Source: Flavobacteriaceae bacterium (GTDB taxonomy: Bacteria; Bacteroidota; Bacteroidia; Flavobacteriales; Flavobacteriaceae). Taken from it: a DNA stretch of 64,000 bases. Of the stretch, positions 25,152 to 34,466 are shown piece after piece (positions within the stretch are counted from its first letter, which is position 1; every line of letters starts with the position of its first letter). The stretch is taken from assembly GCA_021647985.1 (NCBI GenBank), contig JAKITQ010000003.1:62001-126000 (forward strand). Direction: 5' to 3'. The position numbers and the translations under genes are program-made. The notes beneath the pieces were generated by a model. It made no database searches. It saw only the letters and a list, made by a program, of their open reading frames with translations, and was not told the DNA's origin.

Positions 25152-25976
25152 TTAAAAATTCACATTGATCGCAAACACCGGTCCTTGAAAAGTCATATTA
25201 AATTCACCTTTCCAATCTGTTTTGTTCACATTTGCTCTTAAGAGAAAATACCGGTAATCAACACCAATTCCAACATTTTTAAATAATTGGTATTTAATAC
25301 CTGGTGCAACATTCCATAAACCACCCGAATATTCACCAATGGTAACCCCAAACCAATCCAGTCTTGCAACAAGTGCTAATTTTTTAGTTGGTGCATAGTA
25401 ATACCAAATTCCTATATTGGGTAGTGGTATTAATGCACTAACTGCTCTTCTTTCAAAACTAACATCTCCTTCTGTGCTTAGTACATCGCCCTCTATAAAG
25501 GCATTTGTGTTTAGTGCATGAATCCCTAGGCCCGCACCAAATTCATGTTTTAACCCTCTAGAAAAAGATCTCCCCACAAAAACTCTATACATATTTATAC
25601 CATAACCACCACGAATGTTTGATCCTTTTTTAAAGGTAATATTATCAAAAACAATATCCTCTTCTAATTCGAGTTTATTTGCGTTCTTGATTCCAAAATA
25701 TTCAACGCCAAGTTTCCATTTTTCTGAAAATCGCCATGCAAAATTAAAGAAAGGCGTTACTTCATTATTATTTAAATTGAAAGAATTACTAAAATCTATG
25801 TTATCATTGGGTGACGATCCATCGACGCCAAAAGACACTTTTTTTGAAGGAACATAAACACCAATACTTCCGGTCAATTTATCTTTTAAAATAGGGTGTT
25901 GATTATCGTTATTTTGAGAAAATAACGAATGCAAAGATAAAAACGTGATTAGTAAAATGCTTAATAAAATTTTCAT
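25152..25976 (-). CDS. outer-membrane beta-barrel protein
   Basis: 274 residues. It has a signal peptide (about 1-20, ending LFSQ), then alternating hydrophobic/aromatic strands with turns (WRFSEKWKLGVEYFG, GGYGINMYRVFVGRSF, FGAGLGIHAL, IWYYYAPTKKLALVARLDW) and a C-terminal Phe (FAINVNF). This is the layout of an 8- to 12-strand barrel. No specific porin family was recognised. A DinB remnant follows directly after its stop in the same frame. Confidence 0.8.
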   Translation of the reverse strand: MKILLSILLITFLSLHSLFSQNNDNQHPILKDKLTGSIGVYVPSKKVSFGVDGSSPNDNIDFSNSFNLNNNEVTPFFNFAWRFSEKWKLGVEYFGIKNANKLELEEDIVFDNITFKKGSNIRGGYGINMYRVFVGRSFSRGLKHEFGAGLGIHALNTNAFIEGDVLSTEGDVSFERRAVSALIPLPNIGIWYYYAPTKKLALVARLDWFGVTIGEYSGGLWNVAPGIKYQLFKNVGIGVDYRYFLLRANVNKTDWKGEFNMTFQGPVFAINVNF

Positions 25977-26025
25977 AATAAAACCTTAAGAGTAAAATTG
26001 ATAAATAAATATTCATATCAAATAT

Positions 26026-26055
26026 AAAAAAAGACTACTTAAATAAGTAGTCTTT
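26026..26055 (-). terminator. rho-independent terminator of the PPIase gene
   Basis: Arms AAAGACTACTT (26030-26040) and AAGTAGTCTTT (26045-26055) with a 4-base loop and a minus-strand T run (A run at 26026-26032). It lies 15 bases after the stop of the gene at 26071. Confidence 0.85.
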
Positions 26056-26070
26056 CCATTATAATTAACC

Positions 26071-27003
26071 TTATTTGGCGTTCATGAGCTCTACATCAAA
26101 TATCAAAGTAGCATCAGGTGGAATAACACCACCGGCGCCTTGACTTCCGTAGCCTAGATCTGAAGGAATTACGAACCTGGCTTTATCACCTACTTGTAAT
26201 AACTGTAAGCCTTCATCCCATCCTTTAATTACTTGCTCTGTACCAACCTGAAAATCAATTGGTTGTTTTCTTTGATAAGAAGAGTCAAATACGGTACCAT
26301 CTACCAATTGTCCTTTATAGTGTACCGAAACTTGATTGCCTTTTTCAGCTTTTTTACCCGATCCTTTTTGAATTATTTGATAACGTAAACCAGAATCTGT
26401 TTTTTTAAATCCTACAGCAATCTTATCTAATTCAGCATCCATTTTTTTCTTAGCTTCTGCTAAATTTTTATCTCTTGCTCCTTCAAAAGTTCTAAATGCT
26501 TCAACAGCATTGAATTTTTCGGCAGCTTCACCAATTTTAATTATCTCTACACTTTCTAAAATGTCATCTTGTGTAATCGCATCAACTATATCTTGTCCTT
26601 CTACTACATTTCCAAATATAGTATGTTTATTATCCAACCATGGTGTTTCAATATGCGTTATAAAAAATTGACTACCATTAGTTGCCGGACCAGAATTTGC
26701 CATAGATAAAATTCCTGGTTTATCGTGTTTTAAATCGGTATGAAATTCATCTTCAAAACTATAACCAGGGTTTCCTGTACCTGTTCCTTGTGGACAGCCA
26801 CCTTGTACCATAAAATTTTCTATAACTCGATGAAATTTAAGACCATCATAATATTTGGTTCCTTGTGGTTTTACGGAGTTTTCTAGGTTGCCTTCTGCCA
26901 AAGCCACGAAATTACCAACTGTACCTGGAGTTTTTTCAAATTCTAAATTTAAAAGAATATCTCCTTTTGATGTTTTAATTTTTGCGTATAATCCGTTATT
27001 CAT
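26071..27003 (-). CDS. dual peptidyl-prolyl isomerase: cyclophilin-FKBP fusion
   Basis: 310 residues with two isomerase domains. The N-terminal cyclophilin (about 1-165) shows [13 protein letters not shown] (catalytic Arg in FHRV), [27 protein letters not shown] and [11 protein letters not shown] charged helical linker follows (about 166-205). The C-terminal FKBP (about 205-310) shows [31 protein letters not shown] and [19 protein letters not shown]. The order cyclophilin-then-FKBP is that of the CFBP dual immunophilins known from Flavobacterium. There is no signal peptide, so it is cytoplasmic. It assists proline isomerisation in folding. Confidence 0.93.
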   Translation of the reverse strand: MNNGLYAKIKTSKGDILLNLEFEKTPGTVGNFVALAEGNLENSVKPQGTKYYDGLKFHRVIENFMVQGGCPQGTGTGNPGYSFEDEFHTDLKHDKPGILSMANSGPATNGSQFFITHIETPWLDNKHTIFGNVVEGQDIVDAITQDDILESVEIIKIGEAAEKFNAVEAFRTFEGARDKNLAEAKKKMDAELDKIAVGFKKTDSGLRYQIIQKGSGKKAEKGNQVSVHYKGQLVDGTVFDSSYQRKQPIDFQVGTEQVIKGWDEGLQLLQVGDKARFVIPSDLGYGSQGAGGVIPPDATLIFDVELMNAK

Positions 27004-27026
27004 TTTTCTTTATTTTTTAGGAATTG

Positions 27027-27034
27027 CAAAGATA
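27027..27034 (-). promoter_or_regulatory. -7 box of the PPIase gene
   Basis: Minus strand TATCTTTG (27027-27034) is a full match to the TAnnTTTG element, 24 bases before the ATG. A clear TTG at the -33 region is not evident. Confidence 0.5.
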
Positions 27035-27096
27035 CTTTTTTATTTAAAATTACTTGGTTAAATAATTTGTAAAAGAATTTCTTTTATTTGGTAAAC

Positions 27097-28167
27097 TTAA
27101 TTTTTTTCCTTTTCAAGTAGCGGAACCTTTTTTTCAATATATTCAATAGTTCCTTTTACAGGTTTCGGTGCTTTAAATCGATACCCTATGAATAGATGGA
27201 AAATATTTCTAGACGTATTGAATTGAAAATCAACTTTATACTCATTCTGACTTGTAATTTTATTATTGTAGGCTGCTCCAAAATAATATATTTTTGAACT
27301 ATATCCCATAGCGATACCACTTTGTAGAGATGTTATAAAACTATTATAATTACGATTGAAATTACTATCTGGGGTTTGGGTGTTTATTTGGTAAAAATCT
27401 ATTCCAATTCCTGGACCAGCATAAGCATTAATATACCAAGTTTTTTTATACACAAAGGTGTAATAATAGCCTAAATTTACAAGGGTAGCAAAACCTTTAT
27501 AACTATCATAAGTATCTCTTTCAATTAATTCACCAGACGGATCAATAACTTTATTAGCACCATTAATTTTATAGAACCAATAATCAATACTAGGTATAAA
27601 ACTTCCAGCGCTTTTAATTTGTATCTCCGTTTGAGAAGAAATTGCTTTTAAAGAGAACTTATCATTAAATTTATACGCTGTTGACCCCGAAAACACATAG
27701 GTTCTAAGCCGTGGAAATTGTATAAAGTTTTGTATTTCATCTTCAAAGAAATTATTACTATTTTTAATATAGTAACCTCTTATATATTTATATTCATATT
27801 GATGAAACCATTTATTAAATAATAATTTGGCTTTTAATCTAAAGATATAGGAATCTCCTTTTTTATTGGTTTCATCTTTTGAATTAGGCGCTCTAACACC
27901 AATACTAACGGAGGCAAATTTGTAGTTGAAATCAATTGCGTAACGGATATTTAAATTAGGTGCCAAAATAGCTTTTTTGCCTTCATAGTTGATATTGTAA
28001 TTTTCAATATCATTACTGAGGTCAATTTTTATGTTTAATTGATTACCATAATTTTCAATAAATAAATTTTCAACCTGCTTGTTGACCGAATCTTTATGGA
28101 TAATATTTTCTTGTCCAAAAAGGTAGCCTGTATAACCGAGCAATAGTATGATTATTTTAAATTTCAT
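27097..28167 (-). CDS. DUF4421-like secreted barrel protein
   Basis: 356 residues. It has a signal peptide (about 1-18, ending YLFGQ). The rest looks like a DUF4421 protein: NYEGKKAILAPNLNIRYAIDF, FASVSIGVRAP, FHQYEYKYIRGYYIKN and AYAGPGIGIDFYQ, all amphipathic strands, with a C-terminal charged tail. Family knowledge: DUF4421 is a Bacteroidota outer-membrane-type family of unknown function. It starts 42 bases after the AlbA_2 gene on the same strand and probably shares its transcript, so it may be functionally tied to that receptor-like protein. Confidence 0.75.
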   Translation of the reverse strand: MKFKIIILLLGYTGYLFGQENIIHKDSVNKQVENLFIENYGNQLNIKIDLSNDIENYNINYEGKKAILAPNLNIRYAIDFNYKFASVSIGVRAPNSKDETNKKGDSYIFRLKAKLLFNKWFHQYEYKYIRGYYIKNSNNFFEDEIQNFIQFPRLRTYVFSGSTAYKFNDKFSLKAISSQTEIQIKSAGSFIPSIDYWFYKINGANKVIDPSGELIERDTYDSYKGFATLVNLGYYYTFVYKKTWYINAYAGPGIGIDFYQINTQTPDSNFNRNYNSFITSLQSGIAMGYSSKIYYFGAAYNNKITSQNEYKVDFQFNTSRNIFHLFIGYRFKAPKPVKGTIEYIEKKVPLLEKEKN

Positions 28168-28209
28168 TTACAGTTATGTAAGTGGCTAAGATTTGAAAAA
28201 TAAAATATA

Positions 28210-29730
28210 CTATTTTTCAAATCGCGTATTGATATAGTCGTTAATTTCAGCTATTGATTTTATTTCTTGAGAAGAGTTCCCACTTCTCACAAAGAATTTT
28301 TCTTCGATTTGACCATTTTTATTCTTAAACTTTAAATAGATGGGTTCATTAGTTGCCAAAATTTTTATTTTACAAACAATCTTTTTATTCTCACAATTTT
28401 CAAATTGCATTCTAACATATTTGGTAACATATTTAACTCCCATGGCATTGTGAAATAAATTTCTTAAATGAATTTCATAATAATCGGCAGTAGATTTTTT
28501 TAAGGTGTTAAAATCATTTTCTAAACCAATTATATTTTTATCGTCATCTACGCCAATTAATAATATTCCACCATCCGTATTACCAAATGCAGCAAGTGTT
28601 TTTAGAATAATTTTTTCAAGTTCAGGATTGGTTTTTTCTTGACGATAATCCCACCTTGCAGATGACTTAAATTCTAAATATCTATCCTCATCTTTAACTA
28701 ATATTTCTTTTACAGGTAGAATTAATATTTTATTTGGGATATAGAAAAATCTTTTTTTTATAATAATTGAAATCAGTCCACCAATGATAAACATTATAGC
28801 AAGCCAAAATGCCCACTTTGAATAATTTTTAGCTTCACTTTCTAATATTTCTGTATTTGGTATCGTTAAAAGGTAATATATAATACCGGTTTTTGACGGG
28901 AAATATTTATAAGAATTCCAGTATACAAGGTCTTTATAAGAAAAACTAAAAATACCTGATTCTTTTTGATCGAATTTTTTAAAATGATTTAAAGTTGCTA
29001 TTTGTAAACTATCAGAATTCTTATTTCCCAATGCCAGGTTCACTATTTTATTTTGCCCAGATTCAATTAATAAATTAACCTGTTGGTATTTTGTTTTTAA
29101 TTTAAAATGTTCTAGTAAGGTTTTATTAGAGAATTCTAATAATAAAACCACACTTTCATCACCAGAAGGATAAGAAAAACCAGCATAAAAATACTCCTGA
29201 TTATTGCCCTCTTTTAGAACTTCATTTGTTTTGAAAATCCATTGTATCTGGTTTTTTTTATTTTTGAAGCGCTGTAGTAAAATTGTTCTATCAATAGATT
29301 GATCAAAGCTTTCTTGCCAACTACTAATCACTTTTTTATCTACAAAACGTTGCCATCTTACCATTTCAAATTGACGGGTACTATCAATTGCGTAGATAAA
29401 GCTCTTTTTATCTCTTCGTATACCTATTTTATATGCATCTCGAATTAATATTGTAGATAATACATAAGGATTGTTTTCCATAAAACCTAAAAAGTAATTT
29501 TTGGAATATGTTGTATCCTTAATTTTATTAGTATCGTTAAGGTTAGATTTAATAGATATCAAATCTTCTTCAACGCCTTGAATAAAATCGGTAAAATTTT
29601 TTTCGAACTTTTTAGCTTCATTAGAAAATAAAGTTTCGCTATATTTAGGTTGGTTATTTTTGGTATAACTATATATTAGAAGGGCTAAACCTATGCCAAT
29701 TAAAACGATTGTTAAAATATATTTTCTCAT
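28210..29730 (-). CDS. membrane-anchored sensor with cytoplasmic AlbA_2 (Schlafen-type) domain
   Basis: 506 residues. A first membrane helix (about 4-22) and a second (about 304-325) flank a periplasmic domain of about 280 residues that resembles PDC/Cache sensors (IRRDKKSFIYAID, FEMVRWQRF, YFYAGFSYPSGDES). The cytoplasmic part (about 350-506) is an AlbA_2/Schlafen AAA_4-type domain (PF04326): EFKSSARWDY, AAFGNTDGGILLIGVDDD, then FFVRSGNSSQEI. In other proteins AlbA_2 binds nucleic acid or acts as an ATP-linked regulator. Reading an extracellular ligand into such a domain is unusual; the function is inferred from the architecture. The next gene is DUF4421, probably same operon. Confidence 0.82.
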   Translation of the reverse strand: MRKYILTIVLIGIGLALLIYSYTKNNQPKYSETLFSNEAKKFEKNFTDFIQGVEEDLISIKSNLNDTNKIKDTTYSKNYFLGFMENNPYVLSTILIRDAYKIGIRRDKKSFIYAIDSTRQFEMVRWQRFVDKKVISSWQESFDQSIDRTILLQRFKNKKNQIQWIFKTNEVLKEGNNQEYFYAGFSYPSGDESVVLLLEFSNKTLLEHFKLKTKYQQVNLLIESGQNKIVNLALGNKNSDSLQIATLNHFKKFDQKESGIFSFSYKDLVYWNSYKYFPSKTGIIYYLLTIPNTEILESEAKNYSKWAFWLAIMFIIGGLISIIIKKRFFYIPNKILILPVKEILVKDEDRYLEFKSSARWDYRQEKTNPELEKIILKTLAAFGNTDGGILLIGVDDDKNIIGLENDFNTLKKSTADYYEIHLRNLFHNAMGVKYVTKYVRMQFENCENKKIVCKIKILATNEPIYLKFKNKNGQIEEKFFVRSGNSSQEIKSIAEINDYINTRFEK

Positions 29731-29829
29731 GGAAATTTATGCATTCTTTTAATAATACGAACTGAAAATAATCAGCTTCAAAAATACATTTTCTTATGAT
29801 GGATGACAAAATATAAATTGTCTTTTATT

Positions 29830-29857
29830 TGTAAAAAAAACTCCCAATTGGGAGTTT
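29830..29857 (-). terminator. rho-independent terminator of the barrel gene at 29873
   Basis: AAACTCCC-AATT-GGGAGTTT (29838-29857) is a perfect palindrome, followed on the minus strand by a T run (A run at 29833-29840). Confidence 0.75.
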
Positions 29858-29872
29858 GAAATTTTTATTCAA

Positions 29873-30499
29873 TTATTTGAACTTGTAATAAAAACTCAGA
29901 ATAAATTGCTGTTGGCTGGTATCAACTAGTGCGCGTGGGGTTTCGTTTGGAAAATTTCCTTGAAACAAGGCTGCAGAATCTGACAAACCTGCTTCCCAAC
30001 GAATATCGGCTCCTAGCTTGCCAAAATTTAGGCCTAACCCTACTTGCCCTGCTACAGTAAAATCATCAGAACTTGTCTTTTTTAAATTTTCAAAAGAATT
30101 GCTCTTTAAATCGGTATTGATAGCATATTGAAATGAGGGTCCGAAAAAGAACCTACCTATTTTAAAAACTCTAAACCCAACTAGAATAGGTGCTTCAATT
30201 AAATCTTTTACCAATCTGGCTTTATTACCACCAATTGAGTAACTACTTTCAGTATGTGTATAAATTAATTCTGGTCTGAGATATAACCATAAAGGCAGTT
30301 TAATTTCAGTAAAAAAACCAAAATGATAACCTGTTTCTTCATTAGAACTAAGCGGAATAACGTCAGCTAAATTGTTGATTAGGCTCAAATCTCCATTAGA
30401 ATTATAATTGATACCACCTTTGATTCCAAAATTAAAAAATTGCGCTTGGCTTACATGAAAGGTTCCAAATAAAATTAAAATAAAAAGAAATTTTTTCAT
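29873..30499 (-). CDS. porin-family outer-membrane beta-barrel protein (PorT-like fold)
   Basis: 208 residues. It has a signal peptide (about 1-19, ending SQAQ), then FFNFGIKGGINYNSNGD as the first barrel strand, PLWLYLRPELIYTHTES, GFRVFKIGRFFFGPSFQY and VGLGLNFGKLGADIRWE, ending FILSFYYKFK. This matches the outer_membrane beta-barrel family (PF13568) that includes PorT-like proteins. The specific role is unknown. It has its own terminator. Confidence 0.82.
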   Translation of the reverse strand: MKKFLFILILFGTFHVSQAQFFNFGIKGGINYNSNGDLSLINNLADVIPLSSNEETGYHFGFFTEIKLPLWLYLRPELIYTHTESSYSIGGNKARLVKDLIEAPILVGFRVFKIGRFFFGPSFQYAINTDLKSNSFENLKKTSSDDFTVAGQVGLGLNFGKLGADIRWEAGLSDSAALFQGNFPNETPRALVDTSQQQFILSFYYKFK

Positions 30500-30539
30500 A
30501 GTCTTAAATATTAATAATTATATGTTATAAAAATACAAT

Positions 30540-31493
30540 TTATTTTCTTTTTATTACTTTTTCAACTGCTGTAATAATTGCTTTATCATTCAGTTTATAC
30601 TTTTCCATCAATTGTGCAGGAGTACCTGATTCACCAAAGGTGTCATTTACCGCTACAAATTCTTGGGCTACCGGGTTGTTTAAAGCTAGTATTCTTGCTA
30701 CACTTTCACCTAGGCCTCCTAATATATTATGTTCTTCGGCAGTAACTATACAATTAGTTTTAGCTACAGATGCTAAAATAGCAGCTTCATCTAAAGGTTT
30801 AATGGTGTGGATATTAATTACTTCAGCACTTATCCCCATAGCATCTAATTGCTCTGATGCTTGTAAAGCTTCCCAAACCAAATGGCCTGTTGCAACGATG
30901 GTTACATCAGTACCTTCAGTTAATTGTATTGCTTTTCCTATTTCGAAATTTTGATCTTTAGGTGTGAATACAGGAACAGCTGGTCGACCAAAACGCAAAT
31001 AAACCGGACCTTCATAAGCCGCAATAGCTATAGTGGCTGCCTTTGTTTGATTATAATCACATGGGTTGATTACTACCATACCAGGTAGCATTTTCATCAT
31101 ACCAATATCTTCTAGGGTTTGGTGGGTAGCCCCATCTTCACCTAATGTTAAACCTGCATGAGAAGCACAAATTTTCACATTTTTACTAGAATACGCAATA
31201 GATTGTCTAATTTGGTCATATACCCTTGCTGTAGAAAAATTTGCAAAAGTACCGGTAAATGGTATTTTTCCACCAATGGTCATTCCAGCAGCTATACCCA
31301 TCATATTGGCTTCTGCAATACCAATTTGAAAAAACCTTTCTGGATTATCTTTAATAAACTCACCCATTTTAAGTGAGCCAACCAAATCCGCACAAAGTGC
31401 AACAACGTTTTCATTGGTTCTTCCTAGCTCCGCTAATCCTGCTCCAAATCCCGAACGGGTATCAATTTTTTCTGTAAATGTATACTTTTTCAT
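30540..31493 (-). CDS. transketolase, C-terminal subunit (pyrimidine/transketolase C domains)
   Basis: 317 residues. The N-terminal two thirds is the pyrimidine-binding domain (FGAGLAELGRTNENVVALCADL, GMTIGGKIPFTGTFANFST, CASHAGLTLGEDGATHQ). The last third is the transketolase C domain (EAEVINIHTIKPLD-like VINIHTIKPLDEAAI; EEHNILGGLGE). It needs the N-terminal subunit, which carries the thiamine-diphosphate site, to make the pentose-phosphate enzyme. That partner lies at 37727 on the other strand, about 6.2 kb away, instead of adjacent. It has no close upstream gene on its strand. Confidence 0.93.
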   Translation of the reverse strand: MKKYTFTEKIDTRSGFGAGLAELGRTNENVVALCADLVGSLKMGEFIKDNPERFFQIGIAEANMMGIAAGMTIGGKIPFTGTFANFSTARVYDQIRQSIAYSSKNVKICASHAGLTLGEDGATHQTLEDIGMMKMLPGMVVINPCDYNQTKAATIAIAAYEGPVYLRFGRPAVPVFTPKDQNFEIGKAIQLTEGTDVTIVATGHLVWEALQASEQLDAMGISAEVINIHTIKPLDEAAILASVAKTNCIVTAEEHNILGGLGESVARILALNNPVAQEFVAVNDTFGESGTPAQLMEKYKLNDKAIITAVEKVIKRK

Positions 31494-31697
31494 GTGTTTA
31501 TATTTATTATTTTTTATTGGTCACATGCTGTTCGCTAATAATCATTTCCTTGGGTATCAAAATTTGGTATGCTCGTTTCATATAACCTTTTAATAGAAAA
31601 ATCTAATTAAAATTACTAATAATTATAATTTAAGAATGCGCAAAAATAAGAATTTAATGGTAGTTAATAAACCCTTTTTCAATTTCTTTGTGCAAAA

Positions 31698-32279
31698 TTA
31701 AAATTTTAGTATTTCTTGATAAAATTTATGGGTTGGAAAGCCCATAACATTAAAATAACTTCCTTGAATTTGTTCAATACCTATATAGCCTATCCATTCT
31801 TGGATACCATAACCACCTGCCTTGTCAAATGGTTTATACTTGTTGATGTAATATTCAATTTCAGCTTCTTTTAATACCTTAAATTTTACAAGGGTAGTGT
31901 CGTTAAAAGTTGTTTGTTTTTCAGTGGTAGTTAAACAAATTGAACTAATTACTTTATGTGTTTTTCCGGATAGTTTACCCAGCATTTTTTTAGCCTCATC
32001 ATGTGTTTTAGGTTTGCCAATAGCTTTGTTTTCTAACCAAACTATGGTGTCTGAAGTAATTAAAATATCCTCTTTTTGAAGCTCCTTTTTAAAAGGAGCA
32101 GCTTTTAATTTTGCTAAATAATCGGTTATTTCTGAACCGACTAAATGTTTGGGGTAAACTTCATAAACTTTATTTAATCTAATTTCAAATACAATGCCTA
32201 ATTCTTCTAAAAAATATTGTCTTCTGGGTGAGCCTGAAGCTAATATTATATTTCTGTTTTTTAATTGTTGACTTAACAT
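31698..32279 (-). CDS. maf: Maf-like nucleoside triphosphate pyrophosphatase
   Basis: 193 residues. The family start ILASGSPRRQYFLEELG (14-30), SDTIVWLENKAIGKP (DT pair) and DKAGGYGIQEW identify a Maf/YhdE-type house-cleaning pyrophosphatase, which hydrolyses modified or canonical dTTP/UTP-type nucleotides. It is the last gene of smpB-ubiA-maf, 3 bases after the prenyltransferase gene, so the three are tightly coupled. Confidence 0.93.
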   Translation of the reverse strand: MLSQQLKNRNIILASGSPRRQYFLEELGIVFEIRLNKVYEVYPKHLVGSEITDYLAKLKAAPFKKELQKEDILITSDTIVWLENKAIGKPKTHDEAKKMLGKLSGKTHKVISSICLTTTEKQTTFNDTTLVKFKVLKEAEIEYYINKYKPFDKAGGYGIQEWIGYIGIEQIQGSYFNVMGFPTHKFYQEILKF

Positions 32280-32282
32280 AAA

Positions 32283-33188
32283 CTATAAGGTAAAAATAGA
32301 TAAAATACCTAATAACATAATGAATTTTAGTAAGTTGCTTGTTTTTTGAAAATCTTTTTTAGTTTTGCTTTGGGTTGTTTTAAACATAAAATAGAGTAGA
32401 GGTAGGCTTACAAAAATTATTAAATATAGGCTTGTATAAAGGTTGATTTTGTAAAGTGAGTAAATAATATAACTAATACCTATTAGCGGAATAATGTTTA
32501 GAAAAACTAGTATATGTTTAGTTTTTTTATCGCCAAATACAATGGGCATTGTTTTTGCATTAATTTTTTGATCTCCTTTCTTATCTTCTAAATCTTTAAT
32601 AATCTCTCTTAAAAGGGTTAGCATAAATGCAAAACCAGAAATGATCAATAGTATTTTAAAAACATGAAACTGTATGGATTTATTGTAATTATTGGTAACG
32701 GGAACGATATCAAAAAAGCCAACGATCATGATGCTCAAAAAAACAATGCATGCAACCGTAATATTACCAATAATAAGCCTCTTTTTTAAGTCTATTGCAT
32801 AGCGATAAAGTAGGAACGATACAAGAATAAAAATAATAAAAAACGAATTTTTGTCAATATAAATACTCAAATAAAAACCCAATAGTAACCCAACAGAGTT
32901 TATAGCAATAAATAAATTATTTGCTTTTGCAATTGGTATTTTTTTTCCTACAAAAACCTTGCTTGGTTTGTTGATTTTATCAGCTTCAATATCTTGTACA
33001 TCATTAATTATATACCCTGCAATGGCTATAAAAAGTGTTGCTAAAATTAACAATATAAAATGTAAATTATCTAAAGATGTACTTAGTTCAAATTTTTGAA
33101 ATAAAACATATTTTATCATCAGCTGTATTAAAATAATCAGCAGCAAATTTTTCCATCTAAAAAAAATAAAGTAATCTTTTAATCGCAT
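32283..33188 (-). CDS. UbiA family prenyltransferase
   Basis: 301 residues, very hydrophobic with about eight or nine membrane helices. The first aspartate motif NDVQDIEADKINKPSK (NDxxDxxxD, about 62-77) and the second DLEDKKGDQKINAKTMP (about 199-215) are the prenyl-diphosphate sites of the UbiA superfamily. The subgroup with INxPxK after the first motif is usually named geranylgeranylglycerol-phosphate geranylgeranyltransferase in Flavobacteriaceae, but the acceptor is unproven. It overlaps smpB by one base (33188). Confidence 0.88.
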   Translation of the reverse strand: MRLKDYFIFFRWKNLLLIILIQLMIKYVLFQKFELSTSLDNLHFILLILATLFIAIAGYIINDVQDIEADKINKPSKVFVGKKIPIAKANNLFIAINSVGLLLGFYLSIYIDKNSFFIIFILVSFLLYRYAIDLKKRLIIGNITVACIVFLSIMIVGFFDIVPVTNNYNKSIQFHVFKILLIISGFAFMLTLLREIIKDLEDKKGDQKINAKTMPIVFGDKKTKHILVFLNIIPLIGISYIIYSLYKINLYTSLYLIIFVSLPLLYFMFKTTQSKTKKDFQKTSNLLKFIMLLGILSIFTL

Positions 33189-33643
33189 CAGTAATTTTTC
33201 TTTAGTCTGGCTAATGATTTTTTGTTATCACGGTCTTTAATCACCTCTCGTTTATCGTATAATTTTTTACCCTTGCAAAGTGCTATTTGCAATTTAGCCC
33301 ACCCTTTATCCGTAATAAATAAACGCAACGGAATAATGGTTAATCCAACATTTTGAACTTCTTTGGTGAGTTTTTTTAACTCTTGTTTGTTCAATAAAAG
33401 TTTTCTTTCACTTTTTGAATAATGGTTGTAGAAACTGCCATGGCTATATTGTTCAATAAACATATTAATAACAAAGAGTTCTCCTTTTTCATTAAATTCA
33501 CAAAAACTTTCTGTTATACGTGCTTTGCTTTCGCGGATAGATTTTATTTCAGTTCCTGATAATTGTATGCCAGCAATGTATTTACTTAAAATTTCGTATT
33601 CAAATCGAGCCTTTTTATTTTGAATATTGATTTTTTTTTGCAT
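33188..33643 (-). CDS. smpB: SsrA-binding protein
   Basis: 151 residues. QNKKARFEYEILSKYIAGIQL, GTEIKSIRES and the basic C-terminus (LYDKREVIKDRDNKKSLARL) are diagnostic of SmpB, the tmRNA partner in ribosome rescue. The tmRNA gene itself was not recognised near it. A possible -7 box TAGTTTTG lies 4 bases before the ATG on the minus strand, which would make a nearly leaderless message. First gene of smpB-ubiA-maf. Confidence 0.96.
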   Translation of the reverse strand: MQKKINIQNKKARFEYEILSKYIAGIQLSGTEIKSIRESKARITESFCEFNEKGELFVINMFIEQYSHGSFYNHYSKSERKLLLNKQELKKLTKEVQNVGLTIIPLRLFITDKGWAKLQIALCKGKKLYDKREVIKDRDNKKSLARLKKNY

Positions 33644-33962
33644 GCAACAAAACTAACTAATTTTAAGGATAAAATTTAAAGGAATAGTAAAAAGTAATTT
33701 GATTTTAACCCCTTAGGTTAAAGTGAAAAAATAAGAAAGTAATTTTTATCGATTATAATAACAACACCTCATGTAATTTTTAGTTGTAAATGTTGAATTA
33801 TGAAATTAATTTTTGAATTTCAATGAGTTGCCGTATTTAAGTGTACATATTTAACTAACTGTAATTTAGATATTTACATTTAAACATAACGAACTATATT
33901 AATAAACAATTAATTATTATTAGTAACATAATAACGCAACAAAGTAGAAGGTAATATTATGC
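33644..33962. other. AT-rich intergenic region, nothing recognised
   Basis: About 320 bases upstream of smpB and downstream of the small lipoprotein gene. No gene remnant, tmRNA feature (no CCA-ended acceptor or tag frame) or strong hairpin was seen. Only the lipoprotein terminator lies at its right edge. Confidence 0.5.
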
Positions 33963-33998
33963 TAAAAAAAAGGAAAGGAATTTAATAAATTCCTTTCC
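33963..33998 (-). terminator. terminator overlapping the end of the small lipoprotein gene
   Basis: Arms GGAAAGGAATTTA (33972-33984) and TAAATTCCTTTCC (33986-33998) with a minus-strand T run (A run 33964-33971). The last codons of the lipoprotein gene form one arm. Confidence 0.75.
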
Positions 33999-34374
33999 AA
34001 TCAATTTTTACAAATCCGGAATCTGCTATACTTAGTAAATCACTTTGTATGCTTTTTCCTTCTTTCGCTTCATACAATACTACTAAATTACTTAGCAATT
34101 TGTTTTTTTGTGAAGTAGGTGTTTTTACTCCAATTTTAACGGTGTAATCGGCTGTACGATTTAATGAAACATGTTCATAAATTATCGTTTCCCCCTTATT
34201 TGGTCCGGCAATAGTAATTGTTGCCTTAATATTTTCTGCGTTGATATTAAAACTGTGATCTCCAACTTCATTGAACACTAATGTTCCTGATATTTCTTTA
34301 ATGTCATTGGATGTACACGATGATAATATGGCAGCAGAAATTATCGCAATAAATAATAAACTCCTCTTTTTCAT
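33982..34374 (-). CDS. small lipoprotein, function unknown
   Basis: 130 residues. An N-terminal lipoprotein signal (MKKRSLLFIAIISAAIL then lipobox SSC, Cys20) is followed by a small beta-rich domain (SGTLVFNEVGDHSFNINAEN; TITIAGPNKGETIIYEHV; DYTVKIGVKTPTSQKNK). No family was recognised. It sits between ppc and a terminator on the minus strand and may be transcribed alone or with ppc. Confidence 0.75.
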   Translation of the reverse strand: MKKRSLLFIAIISAAILSSCTSNDIKEISGTLVFNEVGDHSFNINAENIKATITIAGPNKGETIIYEHVSLNRTADYTVKIGVKTPTSQKNKLLSNLVVLYEAKEGKSIQSDLLSIADSGFVKIDWKGIY

Positions 34375-34466
34375 AGCCCCCTTTTTTTATTGTTCTTTTT
34401 CTTGTAATGTACTTGATTACAGTTTTATAACGTACAAAAGAGGGTGTTTATTATATAGGTATCAAA

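Noticed and set aside
33644..33981. tmRNA gene near smpB
   Set aside because: No tRNA-like ends, CCA or tag frame could be seen in this gap.
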